From a virus: 27,592 nt of DNA. The stretch covers positions 1 through 27,592 of the IMG/VR virus record IMGVR_UViG_3300032304_000773. One strand, 5' to 3'. The notes under the pieces were generated by a model. The model saw only the letters and a list, made by a program, of their open reading frames with translations, was not told where the DNA came from and searched no databases. This document shows positions 1-7,234 of this stretch, one piece after another (position 1 is the stretch's first letter; every line of letters begins with the position of its first letter). The position numbers and the translations under genes were made by a program.

Positions 1-1
1 A

Positions 2-235
2 CCTACGAATACAGTTACGCCAACTGAAACGCCAACAAATACACCTACGAATACACCAACCAATACACCTACGAATACACCAACATCAACATTAACTCCA
101 ACCAATACACCTACTAATACGGTAACTCCAACGGAAACTCCAACTAACACGCCTACACCAACAATTACACCAACTGAAACACCAACAAATACTCCTACAC
201 CAACAAATACTCCTACACCAACACCATCACCTGAG
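2..235 (+). repeat. Tandem degenerate Thr-Pro coding repeats
   Basis: The first 235 bases are short degenerate tandem units (for example ACACCTACGAATACACCAAC, with ACN, CCN and AAT codons) coding for Thr-Pro-Thr-Asn runs. A shorter run of the same type lies at about 634-694. Copy number could change by slippage or recombination, altering the linker length without breaking the frame. Confidence 0.85.
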
Positions 236-697
236 CCAACGATATTCGAGGTATTTGCGTCGGTAGAATCTCCCATATCTCCGTTTATTGGTACTGCTTG
301 GTATGCTGTTAGTCAAACTAATGACCCAACCCAACCATCCCCAATTGGTTTAACTTGGAATCAGGTTGGAAATCCTCTATTAATTGATCAATGTAATACA
401 TCTGTCTCATTTGGTACATTTGGTACTTACAACCCAAACACAGTTTACTTCCAAATAAGAGATGTAAATGGAACGGTTTTATATGGTACGACAGGAAGTT
501 TCTTATTTTTTGATCCTTGTACTAATGTTTTATCGTCAGGATTTACTCAGAGTTTTTCTAATGGATCGACAGGTAATATACAGTTCAAATTAAAAGTAAT
601 TAACCCTATAACAACAACAGGGGCTCCCCAATTAACACCTACACCCACACCAACTAATACGACCACTCCAACACCTACACCAACACCTACATTTTAA
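2..697 (+). CDS. Pro/Thr-repeat fibre-like protein, 3' part (5' end outside window)
   Basis: An open frame enters from the left edge and ends at TAA 695-697, followed at once by a second TAA. Three blocks are visible. First come about 78 residues of almost pure Thr-Pro repeats with Asn, Glu, Ser or Val at the variable place (units such as PTNTPT and PTETPT). Next is a globular, beta-rich, Gly/Thr/Asn-rich domain of about 130 residues with two cysteines. Last is a second Thr-Pro run that ends the protein in PTPTF. Such linkers join domains in surface-exposed phage fibre or adhesin proteins, and the globular block may be a receptor-binding or decoration unit; that role is inference. No homologous family is recognised. 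It lies upstream of the polymerase and does not belong to that transcription unit. Confidence 0.7.
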   Translation, partial: PTNTVTPTETPTNTPTNTPTNTPTNTPTSTLTPTNTPTNTVTPTETPTNTPTPTITPTETPTNTPTPTNTPTPTPSPEPTIFEVFASVESPISPFIGTAWYAVSQTNDPTQPSPIGLTWNQVGNPLLIDQCNTSVSFGTFGTYNPNTVYFQIRDVNGTVLYGTTGSFLFFDPCTNVLSSGFTQSFSNGSTGNIQFKLKVINPITTTGAPQLTPTPTPTNTTTPTPTPTPTF

Positions 698-708
698 TAA
701 TTTTCTGT

Positions 709-737
709 TTGACTTGTTATAGTTGATTTAATATATT
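709..737 (+). promoter_or_regulatory. Candidate sigma70-like / Bacteroidota-like promoter for the polymerase
   Basis: TTGACT (709-714) is separated by 17 bases from TATATT (732-737), close to a standard -35/-10 pair. The same bases also fit the Bacteroidota pattern TTTG (708-711) then TANNTTT (732-738) with a 20-base spacer. The -10 box overlaps the phage motif TATTTAT at 734-740. It would give a leader of about 50 bases before the polymerase start. Confidence 0.45.
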
Positions 738-740
738 TAT
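734..740 (+). promoter_or_regulatory. TATTTAT motif upstream of DNA polymerase
   Basis: TATTTAT ends 57 bases before the polymerase ATG, the longest leader of the eleven sites found. It overlaps the -10 box of a sigma70-like promoter, so the gene could be read both early and late. Confidence 0.45.
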
Positions 741-746
741 TTACGA

Positions 747-770
747 AGGTAAATGCCGACCTAAATCGGT
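747..770 (+). promoter_or_regulatory. Possible small pseudoknot or hairpin in the polymerase leader
   Basis: AGGT (747-750) can pair with ACCT (759-762), and GCCGA (755-759) with TCGGT (766-770). The order of the strands is that of an H-type pseudoknot; A759 can be used only once. If only the second stem forms, it is a simple 4-5 bp hairpin. T4 polymerase is known to repress its own mRNA by binding a leader hairpin, so an operator is conceivable, but this element lies about 28 bases before the start codon rather than on it. Confidence 0.25.
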
Positions 771-797
771 AGCGAATACACCAAAACTAAATAATAT

Positions 798-3593
798 ATG
801 ATACCACAAGAAGAAATTAAGAATTTCCTAGAAGGAAATGATCCTGAAAAATACATAGTATCGGTAGAGTACGACTATGTTTCCGACAAAATTTTTAAAA
901 TAAAAGAAATACCTGGTAAAGGTAAAGAAATCCAACGAGACACATTGATCTCATTTGCTTGGGTTGGTGACCTTCGTGGTCAAAATTTCTATTCATCATC
1001 AAAGGCATTACAGAAAGAAGCGATGACTAAACACGGAATTATCATCGAGAAACTAAGAACCGATGATAATGAGAGATTGGAGAATGGATTAACATTTTTG
1101 GTTAAGTCCATGAAAGGTTATAGAAACCTTATTCAGTTTTTCAGAGAAGGTGGTGTTGATCCTTGGGGTGAAAAAACAAAAGATCTTATTACATTATTAT
1201 CACCTGTAGAACAATACTTAATCGCAAAAGAAAAACGATTATTTAAAGGGTTTGAGGAATACAATGATATCACAAGGTTTGTATTTGACCTTGAGACGAC
1301 CGCATTAGAACCAAAAGACGGTCGTATCTTCATGATTGGAATGAAAACAAACAAAGGGTTCATGAAAGTAATTGAGTGTAAAGATGCTGACGACGAACGA
1401 AGAGGTCTTGTTGAATTCTTCAAAACCATCGATGAACTCAAACCATCAATCATTTCAGGATACAATTCAGCAAACTTTGACTGGTTTTGGATATTCGAAA
1501 GATGTAAGGCATTGAACTTGGACATCAAGAAGATTGCCATTTCAATGAACCCAGCAAAAACAATCTCACAAAGAGAATCAATGTTAAAGTTGGCGAATGA
1601 GGTCGAAAGATATAATCAAGTTCAAATGTGGGGATATAATGTAATTGATATCATCCACTCAGTTCGTAGAGCACAAGCAATTAACTCAAGTATCAAAGAG
1701 GCAGGTTTGAAGTATATTACCAAATATATTGATGCTGAAGCCAAAGATCGTATCTACATTGACCACACAAGTATCGGACCTATGTACGCCAAGAAAGAAG
1801 AGTATTGGTTAAACACAGATAATGGTAATTACAAAAAAGTGGGTATAGATCCAAAGGTAGATGAGATATGTGTAAGACGAGGTGATGTATACATTAAAAC
1901 AACGGGGGACGACATAGTTGAGCGTTATCTTGACGATGACCTTGACGAAACTTTAATTGTGGATGACGAGTTCAACCAAGCAACTTTTCTATTGGCATCA
2001 TTGGTCCCAACAACATATGAGAGAGCATCCACGATGGGAACGGCAACATTATGGAAAATGGTGATGTTGGCTTGGTCTTATAAGAACGGACTTGCTATTC
2101 CAAGAAAAGAAGAGAAGAGAAACTTCGTTGGTGGTCTATCCCGATTACTTAAAGTTGGTTACTCTAAGGATGTATTAAAACTTGACTACTCTTCACTATA
2201 CCCATCCATTCAGTTAGTTCACGATGTGTTCCCTGAGTGTGATATAACAGGGGCGATGAAGGGATTGTTAACCTACTTCCGTAACTCTCGTATTATGTAT
2301 AAGAACTTGGCGGCAGAGTATAAGAATATTGATAAAAAGAAATCAACATCTTTTGACCGTAAACAATTACCGATCAAGATCTTTATCAACGCATTCTTCG
2401 GATCGTTATCGGCACCACATGTATTCCCTTGGGGAGATATTGACATGGGAGAACAGATCACCTGTACTGGTAGACAATACCTCAGACAGATGTTAAAGTT
2501 CTTTGAGAAGAGAGGATATAGCCCTTTGGTGTGTGATACCGATGGTATGAACTTCTCATTACCTGAAGGTGGTGTTGATGACCGAGTTTATATTGGTAAA
2601 GGAAAAAATTGGTTGGTTAAAGAAGGTAAGGAGTATCGTGGTTATGATGCTGATGTGGCAGAGTTTAACGATATCTTTATGAAAGGTGAGATGGGACTTG
2701 ATTGTGATGGTACTTGGGATTCTTGTATTAATTTGGCTCGTAAGAACTATGCTACCATGGAACAAAACGGTAAAATTAAATTAACCGGTAATAGTATCAA
2801 ATCTAAGAAGATGCCAAAGTATATTGAGAAATTCTTAGACAAAGGAGTTAAGCAATTACTTAAAGGTGAGGGTAAAGAATTTATTGAGTGGTATTATGAA
2901 TACATACAAAAGATATTCGATCAAAGAATTCCGTTGGCTGAAATCGCATCTAAAGCAAAAGTTAAGTTAAGTGTAGATGACTACATTAAGCGAAGTAAAC
3001 AAACAACTAAGGCGGGAGCGTTGATGTCAAGACAAGCACATATGGAACTTATCATAAGAGATGGTATACAATCAAATCTTGGGGATATGATTCTTTATGT
3101 GAATAATGGAACCAAAGCATCTCACGGAGATGTTCAGAAAGTTAACAAACCAAAAAAAGGATGGAATGAAGAACAATTAGGGATTTATTTTACAAACACT
3201 AAGGGAGACCCAAATACAACTGATTCAGTTATCCAACTTAATTGTTACCGTATCGAACCTTCGGATTTAGAGAACAACCCTGAAATGTTAGGTGAGTACA
3301 ATATCCAAAGAGCAATAGCAACATTTAACAAACGAGTGGAACCTTTATTAATTGTATTTGATGATGAGGTTAGAGATTCATTATTGATTAAGAATCCTGA
3401 AGATAGAAGTTTCTATACTACAGATCAATGTAAATTAATTAATGGTAAACCATTTAGTCCTGGCGACCAAGATGATGTTTACGAAAACTTAATCAAGATG
3501 GAACAAGGTGAAGTAGACTTTTGGGAATCAGTTGGTATCGATCCTAACTATATGTATGATTTGGCGGAAGAAGGGTGGGAGGAACACATTTAA
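798..3593 (+). CDS. Family B DNA polymerase with 3'-5' exonuclease (T4 gp43-like)
   Basis: Replicative DNA polymerase, 931 residues (T4 gp43 has 898). The exonuclease domain shows Exo I FDLETT (D164, E166), Exo II NSANFD (D228) and a candidate Exo III Y377-x3-D381. The polymerase domain shows motif A DYSSLYPS (D463), motif B K527-x3-N531 followed by FFG, motif C CDTDG (D580, D582), and a downstream K/G-rich segment at 660-676 matching the DNA-contact motif of the family. All catalytic acids are present, so it should be active in synthesis and proofreading. Motif C has Gly583 where most family members have Ser. The ATG at 798 has no Shine-Dalgarno sequence. The gene stands alone on the plus strand and converges on the minus-strand gene cluster, with only four bases between the two stop codons. 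Confidence 0.95.
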   Translation: MIPQEEIKNFLEGNDPEKYIVSVEYDYVSDKIFKIKEIPGKGKEIQRDTLISFAWVGDLRGQNFYSSSKALQKEAMTKHGIIIEKLRTDDNERLENGLTFLVKSMKGYRNLIQFFREGGVDPWGEKTKDLITLLSPVEQYLIAKEKRLFKGFEEYNDITRFVFDLETTALEPKDGRIFMIGMKTNKGFMKVIECKDADDERRGLVEFFKTIDELKPSIISGYNSANFDWFWIFERCKALNLDIKKIAISMNPAKTISQRESMLKLANEVERYNQVQMWGYNVIDIIHSVRRAQAINSSIKEAGLKYITKYIDAEAKDRIYIDHTSIGPMYAKKEEYWLNTDNGNYKKVGIDPKVDEICVRRGDVYIKTTGDDIVERYLDDDLDETLIVDDEFNQATFLLASLVPTTYERASTMGTATLWKMVMLAWSYKNGLAIPRKEEKRNFVGGLSRLLKVGYSKDVLKLDYSSLYPSIQLVHDVFPECDITGAMKGLLTYFRNSRIMYKNLAAEYKNIDKKKSTSFDRKQLPIKIFINAFFGSLSAPHVFPWGDIDMGEQITCTGRQYLRQMLKFFEKRGYSPLVCDTDGMNFSLPEGGVDDRVYIGKGKNWLVKEGKEYRGYDADVAEFNDIFMKGEMGLDCDGTWDSCINLARKNYATMEQNGKIKLTGNSIKSKKMPKYIEKFLDKGVKQLLKGEGKEFIEWYYEYIQKIFDQRIPLAEIASKAKVKLSVDDYIKRSKQTTKAGALMSRQAHMELIIRDGIQSNLGDMILYVNNGTKASHGDVQKVNKPKKGWNEEQLGIYFTNTKGDPNTTDSVIQLNCYRIEPSDLENNPEMLGEYNIQRAIATFNKRVEPLLIVFDDEVRDSLLIKNPEDRSFYTTDQCKLINGKPFSPGDQDDVYENLIKMEQGEVDFWESVGIDPNYMYDLAEEGWEEHI

Positions 3594-3599
3594 TGTGTT
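3583..3599. terminator. Hairpin across the convergent gene ends
   Basis: AACACAT (3583-3589) and ATGTGTT (3593-3599) form a perfect 7-bp stem with a TTA loop. The polymerase stop codon lies inside the hairpin and the end of the opposing gene overlaps it. There is no T-run on either side, so it is not a textbook intrinsic terminator. It may act as a bidirectional pause or as 3'-end protection. Confidence 0.35.
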
Positions 3600-3927
3600 A
3601 TCCCATCTTTATACCATCGGATGATAGTATGTACCATATGCCATCAACAAATTGAAACTGAACACAGGCACCTCTCTCGATGTCTAATTGATCCCAATCT
3701 TCATCAATTCTATTTTGATCAGGAACGATAATACAAGATGTTAAAGTTTTAATAATAATTTTTTCGGTGGTGGAGGAATTAAGTTCTATCGTGGACTTCT
3801 CAATATCTCTAATGATAAGTAAAGTTTCTCCATTTGTTGAATAATAGTCTTGAGAAACAACTTTAGTTTTTGGTTCCTCAATTATTTTTTCACCTAAATT
3901 TACTACTTTTCTATTTGGACGCATCAT
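3598..3927 (-). CDS. Small beta-rich protein of unknown function, probably structural
   Basis: 109 residues, with no signal peptide or membrane segment. Residues 1-25 are charged and flexible. Residues 30-109 alternate hydrophobic and polar residues as in a beta-sandwich, with the segments IELNSSTTEKIIIK, CIIVPDQNRIDEDWDQLDIE and CVQFQFVDGIWYILSSDGIK. I recall similar small domains among phage virion proteins, but I cannot name the family. Its ATG (3927-3925) overlaps the TGA of the upstream gp13-like gene (3926-3924) as ATGA, so translation is probably coupled. It is the last gene of the leftward operon, and the tie to a neck gene suggests a small virion or neck-associated part. A second ATG follows directly. 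Confidence 0.65.
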   Translation of the reverse strand: MMRPNRKVVNLGEKIIEEPKTKVVSQDYYSTNGETLLIIRDIEKSTIELNSSTTEKIIIKTLTSCIIVPDQNRIDEDWDQLDIERGACVQFQFVDGIWYILSSDGIKMG

Positions 3928-5042
3928 ATAACATATATTTGTCGAGGCATTGCTCTGAACCTTAATTGTTTGTTAAGATTTTCCGCAAGTAAAGCCTCTC
4001 TCTCCATAATTTTTTCAGGACGAAGTCTTGTTAATCTACCATCAGCACCAATTAATTCATCAATTAATTTGGTTTTTTCGTCTTTTGCTTCGGTGGCTAA
4101 CGATGTGTAATCCATAGTTAAATCGGCATCAGGAGTTTTTAAACTACCACTAAACTTACCTCTAACTCTGGATAAAGTTTCTTTACAATAGGCGGTGAAC
4201 CATCTTCTGATCCATATTTGTGCGGGGTTATTAAGATCGTCCCAAGATAATTGATTATATGGTACATCTGATGGTAACTTAATAATATCAGGATTGTCCG
4301 CCAAACACTTGTCTCTATCACCTTGTGATGTATCGTAGTACCAATACCAAACACGACCCTGCATCAATTCATAATTACCAAAGTCAAATTTACCACCAGG
4401 AACCTGCATCAGTTGTAACGCCTTTTTACCTTCGGGTAATGCGGTAATTCTATATGTTAAGTCGCCAGCAATAAGTCTTCTTTGGATATTAATTTCCTGC
4501 ATACTCAATAACATATCAAAAGCCGGTGTCATATAAAATGATCCCCCACCCGTTTGAGCCATACCGGCAGGACCTGAGATACCTCCACCGGCAATTCCAC
4601 CAAATCCCCATGGATTAACCATCATGTTATTTAATGTTGGTGGTGAAAACCATAAAACCTCATTAATTTCACGACCAGCAGGTATTTCATATATTTGTTG
4701 GTTTGCTTGTAATTGTACATAATCTTTCTTCAAAACCCAATCACCGCTTGCCTGTAAACCAACAATTTTAGAGTAAGCGTATTGATATCTTTCCTCGTAA
4801 TCCAAACTCTTGGTAAGGAATGCTCTTGATAATGATTGAGTATCTAAATTTAGATTATATAATGAAGTCCACTGAGATTCCGTTAACCAATCTTGTACAT
4901 ATTGTGAGTAATCGTCGATTGAATACTCCAATAGAGTATCCATCATTTCATCTTCTAATTCTACAGATCTTAAGGGCGCACCTAATAAATGTCTTACCTT
5001 TTGGTAGAATTTTGTTCTTTCCGGTTCAGAGATAATTGCCAT
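3924..5042 (-). CDS. Neck protein, T4 gp13-like (head-tail connector)
   Basis: 372 residues (T4 gp13 has 309). The N-terminus, residues 10-50, has the helical pattern FYQKVRHLLGAP followed by an acidic helix, DEMMDTLLEYSIDDYSQYV. This matches the start of gp13-type neck proteins, in which KLGAP is followed by an acidic amphipathic helix. A Gly/Pro/Met-rich loop (about 134-170) looks inserted. The end, around IWIRRWFTAYCKETLSRVRGKF, is the conserved C-terminal helix of the same group. The role by family is sealing the filled head and joining it to the tail. Its translation is coupled to the following 109-residue gene, and it follows the fusion gene by 24 bases. The family assignment rests on motif memory, so a different connector is possible. 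Confidence 0.6.
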   Translation of the reverse strand: MAIISEPERTKFYQKVRHLLGAPLRSVELEDEMMDTLLEYSIDDYSQYVQDWLTESQWTSLYNLNLDTQSLSRAFLTKSLDYEERYQYAYSKIVGLQASGDWVLKKDYVQLQANQQIYEIPAGREINEVLWFSPPTLNNMMVNPWGFGGIAGGGISGPAGMAQTGGGSFYMTPAFDMLLSMQEINIQRRLIAGDLTYRITALPEGKKALQLMQVPGGKFDFGNYELMQGRVWYWYYDTSQGDRDKCLADNPDIIKLPSDVPYNQLSWDDLNNPAQIWIRRWFTAYCKETLSRVRGKFSGSLKTPDADLTMDYTSLATEAKDEKTKLIDELIGADGRLTRLRPEKIMEREALLAENLNKQLRFRAMPRQIYVI

Positions 5043-5055
5043 AGAGGTTTTATCT

Positions 5056-5062
5056 ATAAATA
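5056..5062 (-). promoter_or_regulatory. TATTTAT motif upstream of the gp13-like gene
   Basis: Minus-strand TATTTAT, flanked as ATATTTATAG, ends 13 bases before the ATG at 5042. It lies in the 24-base gap after the fusion gene, giving the neck genes their own promoter candidate inside the leftward cluster. Confidence 0.5.
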
Positions 5063-5066
5063 TCTA

Positions 5067-7205
5067 TTAACCAGTAATAATTTTTAGGATTTTGTTATTA
5101 AAGTAATTGGTCACCTCGTTAATTGAGTCTTCATATCCAAGTTCTTTTAGTTTGTTTTTGAAGTACTCAATTCTTGTTTTATAAAACTCAACCTCCTTAT
5201 CGGTGTCTCGTTTGATACCAGATTTAACGGGAACTTTTGGTTTTTCTTGTTTCATATCAAGTTTAAAGTTACTTTTAAGTGGCATCTCGTAGTAATAGAT
5301 ATAGAATGGTGGGAACTTATTTGGGTTACCTACCGTCAACATTTTATTAAAATCATTCCTGAACATAATATATCTGTTTGTCGATCTGTCAACATACATA
5401 ATCACATCAACATTCTCACCCTTATATTTGTTTTGATTGTGCCATGAAGAAACCTTAAAGTAGTAACCTCTATCACCACTATCGTAAAATTCAATATCTT
5501 CACCCATAAATGGTTTTACTTGAAAATAAATTGGATCTTGTTTTGGAAATTTAAGTACGATATCCTGACCTTTTTTTCTATCGTTAACATCACCCGAACA
5601 ATGTTCATAAAGTTCGTATTCAATTCCAGCCTTATCAGGATCTAAATTATAAACTTCTCGGATCGTTTTAATTGCGTATGTTTCATTTTCTTTACCGATA
5701 AGTATTGTACCTAAATTTAGTTTAACTAATCTTTCAGTATACATACCATCGTTAGAGAATAAATCACTAGCATTGTTTCTAATCCATGTTTTTAAATCTT
5801 CTTCCCCATTAGTCTCCTCCATCCATATTTTTTGGATTTCGTCTTTTACTCTACTATTTGTATCAAATCTATTAATGATCGACCATTGACTGGTTCCCCC
5901 ATTTTTTTTCTCAGAGTAATCACCACCTAAGATACCAACATCAGTTGAACACTTTTTGGTCTGTATTTGACCTAAACACCCATACTTATATTGTTTCCCA
6001 AAACAACCTTCATATTGTGAATTAACCAATTCCCTCATTTGTTTTGGTGTGTATGGGAATGAATTTTGATTGACCTTCTCAGTTAATATTTTTTTAACAT
6101 TAACATTTTCTTTTAAGGTTTTTTTCTTTGTTTTTGATTGATAAAGATCCTCAACGAATTCCCAATTTACATGATCCCAAAATTTAGAAATATATTCGTC
6201 TCTTTTGTTTTGGTACTTTAAATAATAAGCATGTTCCCATACATCAAGACCAAGAAGTGGATAACCCCCACCTTTAACAACATCCATTAATGGATTGTCT
6301 TGATTAGGTGTTGACATGATTTTTAATTTATTATCCTTACCTAAAACTAACCAAGCCCAACCAGAACCAAATCTTGTTTTGGCAACTTCGTTAAATTCTG
6401 TTTTAAGTTTTTTAATATTACCGAAATCGGATTTAATTTTTTTAGAGATCTCACCTTTAGGTATTTGTTTCTTTGGTGACAACATCTTCCAAAATAATGC
6501 GTGGTTAAAAGCACCACCACCATTATCTCTAACTTTATCGTCAAATTTACTTATGGACTTAACAATTTCTTCTAAATCCATATCACCATCTTTACCCTTT
6601 AAAGCGTTATTTAATTTCTTAACATAACCTTTATAGTGTTTGTTGTAATGAATGTCCATGGTTTTTGGATCAACAAAACTTCTTAGAGATGCGTATGAGT
6701 AAGGGAGTTTATCAATACCGATTTTTTTCATTTCGGTTAAAATATCTTTTCTAAGGTTATGAACCTCAACAAGTAATATTTGTTCGTTGATTAACTCTAT
6801 TTTTTTATTAATGACTTTAGACTCAAAAATTTGTTTGTCATGCTCAGGATATTCTTTTTCAAACATCTTCATTAGTTTTCCTGCTTCGGCATTTGCTTCG
6901 TCTTCGTTTTGACCACCAATGTCAGGACCATGTTCTCTGTCAAGTACGGTCATTTGATATTGGTGAACCCACTCATGTGCTAAGGTTCTTAAGATGTCCC
7001 TATTCATTCGACCTTTAGTAAGTACCTTTAATAAATTTTTATCTGATCTACTACCTGTGGTCATCCCACCAACTCTTTCGGGTAAGAAATGAATTCTAAA
7101 TTCACTATTAAGGGGAAAATGTTTTTGTAGGAATGTACAAAAATCTTCTACGAGTTCTTTGTTTTTTTTATAATCCTTATCAACATATGTTATTGAAACC
7201 TTCAT
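5067..7205 (-). CDS. Zincin metallopeptidase-like / Mn-Fe superoxide dismutase / nuclease-like fusion protein
   Basis: One uninterrupted 712-residue frame with three parts. (1) Residues 1-125 are a zincin-like domain with H77-E78-W79-V80-H81 and the downstream segment NEDEANAEAG (about 100-109), which could supply a third zinc ligand. (2) Residues 164-356 are a full Mn/Fe superoxide dismutase with all four metal ligands, H186, H235, D321 and H325; the signature DVWEHAYY and Gln302 in TPNQDNPLM favour the Mn type. (3) Residues 380-712 are unrecognised, with GQDIV (546-550) and FQVK (561-564) as in PD-(D/E)XK nucleases. A Lys-rich linker lies at 357-375. Domain 2 would convert superoxide to peroxide and oxygen. 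It stands between a helicase and a neck gene under a TATTTAT motif, so a late, perhaps virion-carried, protein is possible. There is no signal peptide. Confidence 0.85.
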   Translation of the reverse strand: MKVSITYVDKDYKKNKELVEDFCTFLQKHFPLNSEFRIHFLPERVGGMTTGSRSDKNLLKVLTKGRMNRDILRTLAHEWVHQYQMTVLDREHGPDIGGQNEDEANAEAGKLMKMFEKEYPEHDKQIFESKVINKKIELINEQILLVEVHNLRKDILTEMKKIGIDKLPYSYASLRSFVDPKTMDIHYNKHYKGYVKKLNNALKGKDGDMDLEEIVKSISKFDDKVRDNGGGAFNHALFWKMLSPKKQIPKGEISKKIKSDFGNIKKLKTEFNEVAKTRFGSGWAWLVLGKDNKLKIMSTPNQDNPLMDVVKGGGYPLLGLDVWEHAYYLKYQNKRDEYISKFWDHVNWEFVEDLYQSKTKKKTLKENVNVKKILTEKVNQNSFPYTPKQMRELVNSQYEGCFGKQYKYGCLGQIQTKKCSTDVGILGGDYSEKKNGGTSQWSIINRFDTNSRVKDEIQKIWMEETNGEEDLKTWIRNNASDLFSNDGMYTERLVKLNLGTILIGKENETYAIKTIREVYNLDPDKAGIEYELYEHCSGDVNDRKKGQDIVLKFPKQDPIYFQVKPFMGEDIEFYDSGDRGYYFKVSSWHNQNKYKGENVDVIMYVDRSTNRYIMFRNDFNKMLTVGNPNKFPPFYIYYYEMPLKSNFKLDMKQEKPKVPVKSGIKRDTDKEVEFYKTRIEYFKNKLKELGYEDSINEVTNYFNNKILKIITG

Positions 7206-7210
7206 TAAAC

Positions 7211-7217
7211 ATAAATA
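7211..7217 (-). promoter_or_regulatory. TATTTAT motif upstream of the fusion gene
   Basis: Minus-strand TATTTAT, in the context TTAATATTTATG, ends only 5 bases before the ATG at 7205. If it is a -10 element, the transcript would start at or near the start codon (leaderless). Confidence 0.5.
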
Positions 7218-7234
7218 TTAAGATTTATGAAAGA

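Noticed and set aside
2-235. CRISPR-like or satellite repeat
   Set aside because: Units are short, degenerate and in frame, coding for Thr-Pro runs, with no spacers of constant length.
698-797. Known riboswitch (e.g. preQ1 type) in the polymerase leader
   Set aside because: No match to the preQ1 core or other aptamer consensus I know; only a small pairing pattern is visible.
1133-1540. Minus-strand frame of 135 codons inside the polymerase gene
   Set aside because: It lies wholly opposite the conserved exonuclease region and its translation shows no recognisable motifs; a shadow of a strong gene.
6316-6627. Plus-strand frame of 103 codons inside the fusion gene
   Set aside because: It is opposite the SOD domain, whose motifs fix the true frame; the peptide is low in complexity and has no start context.
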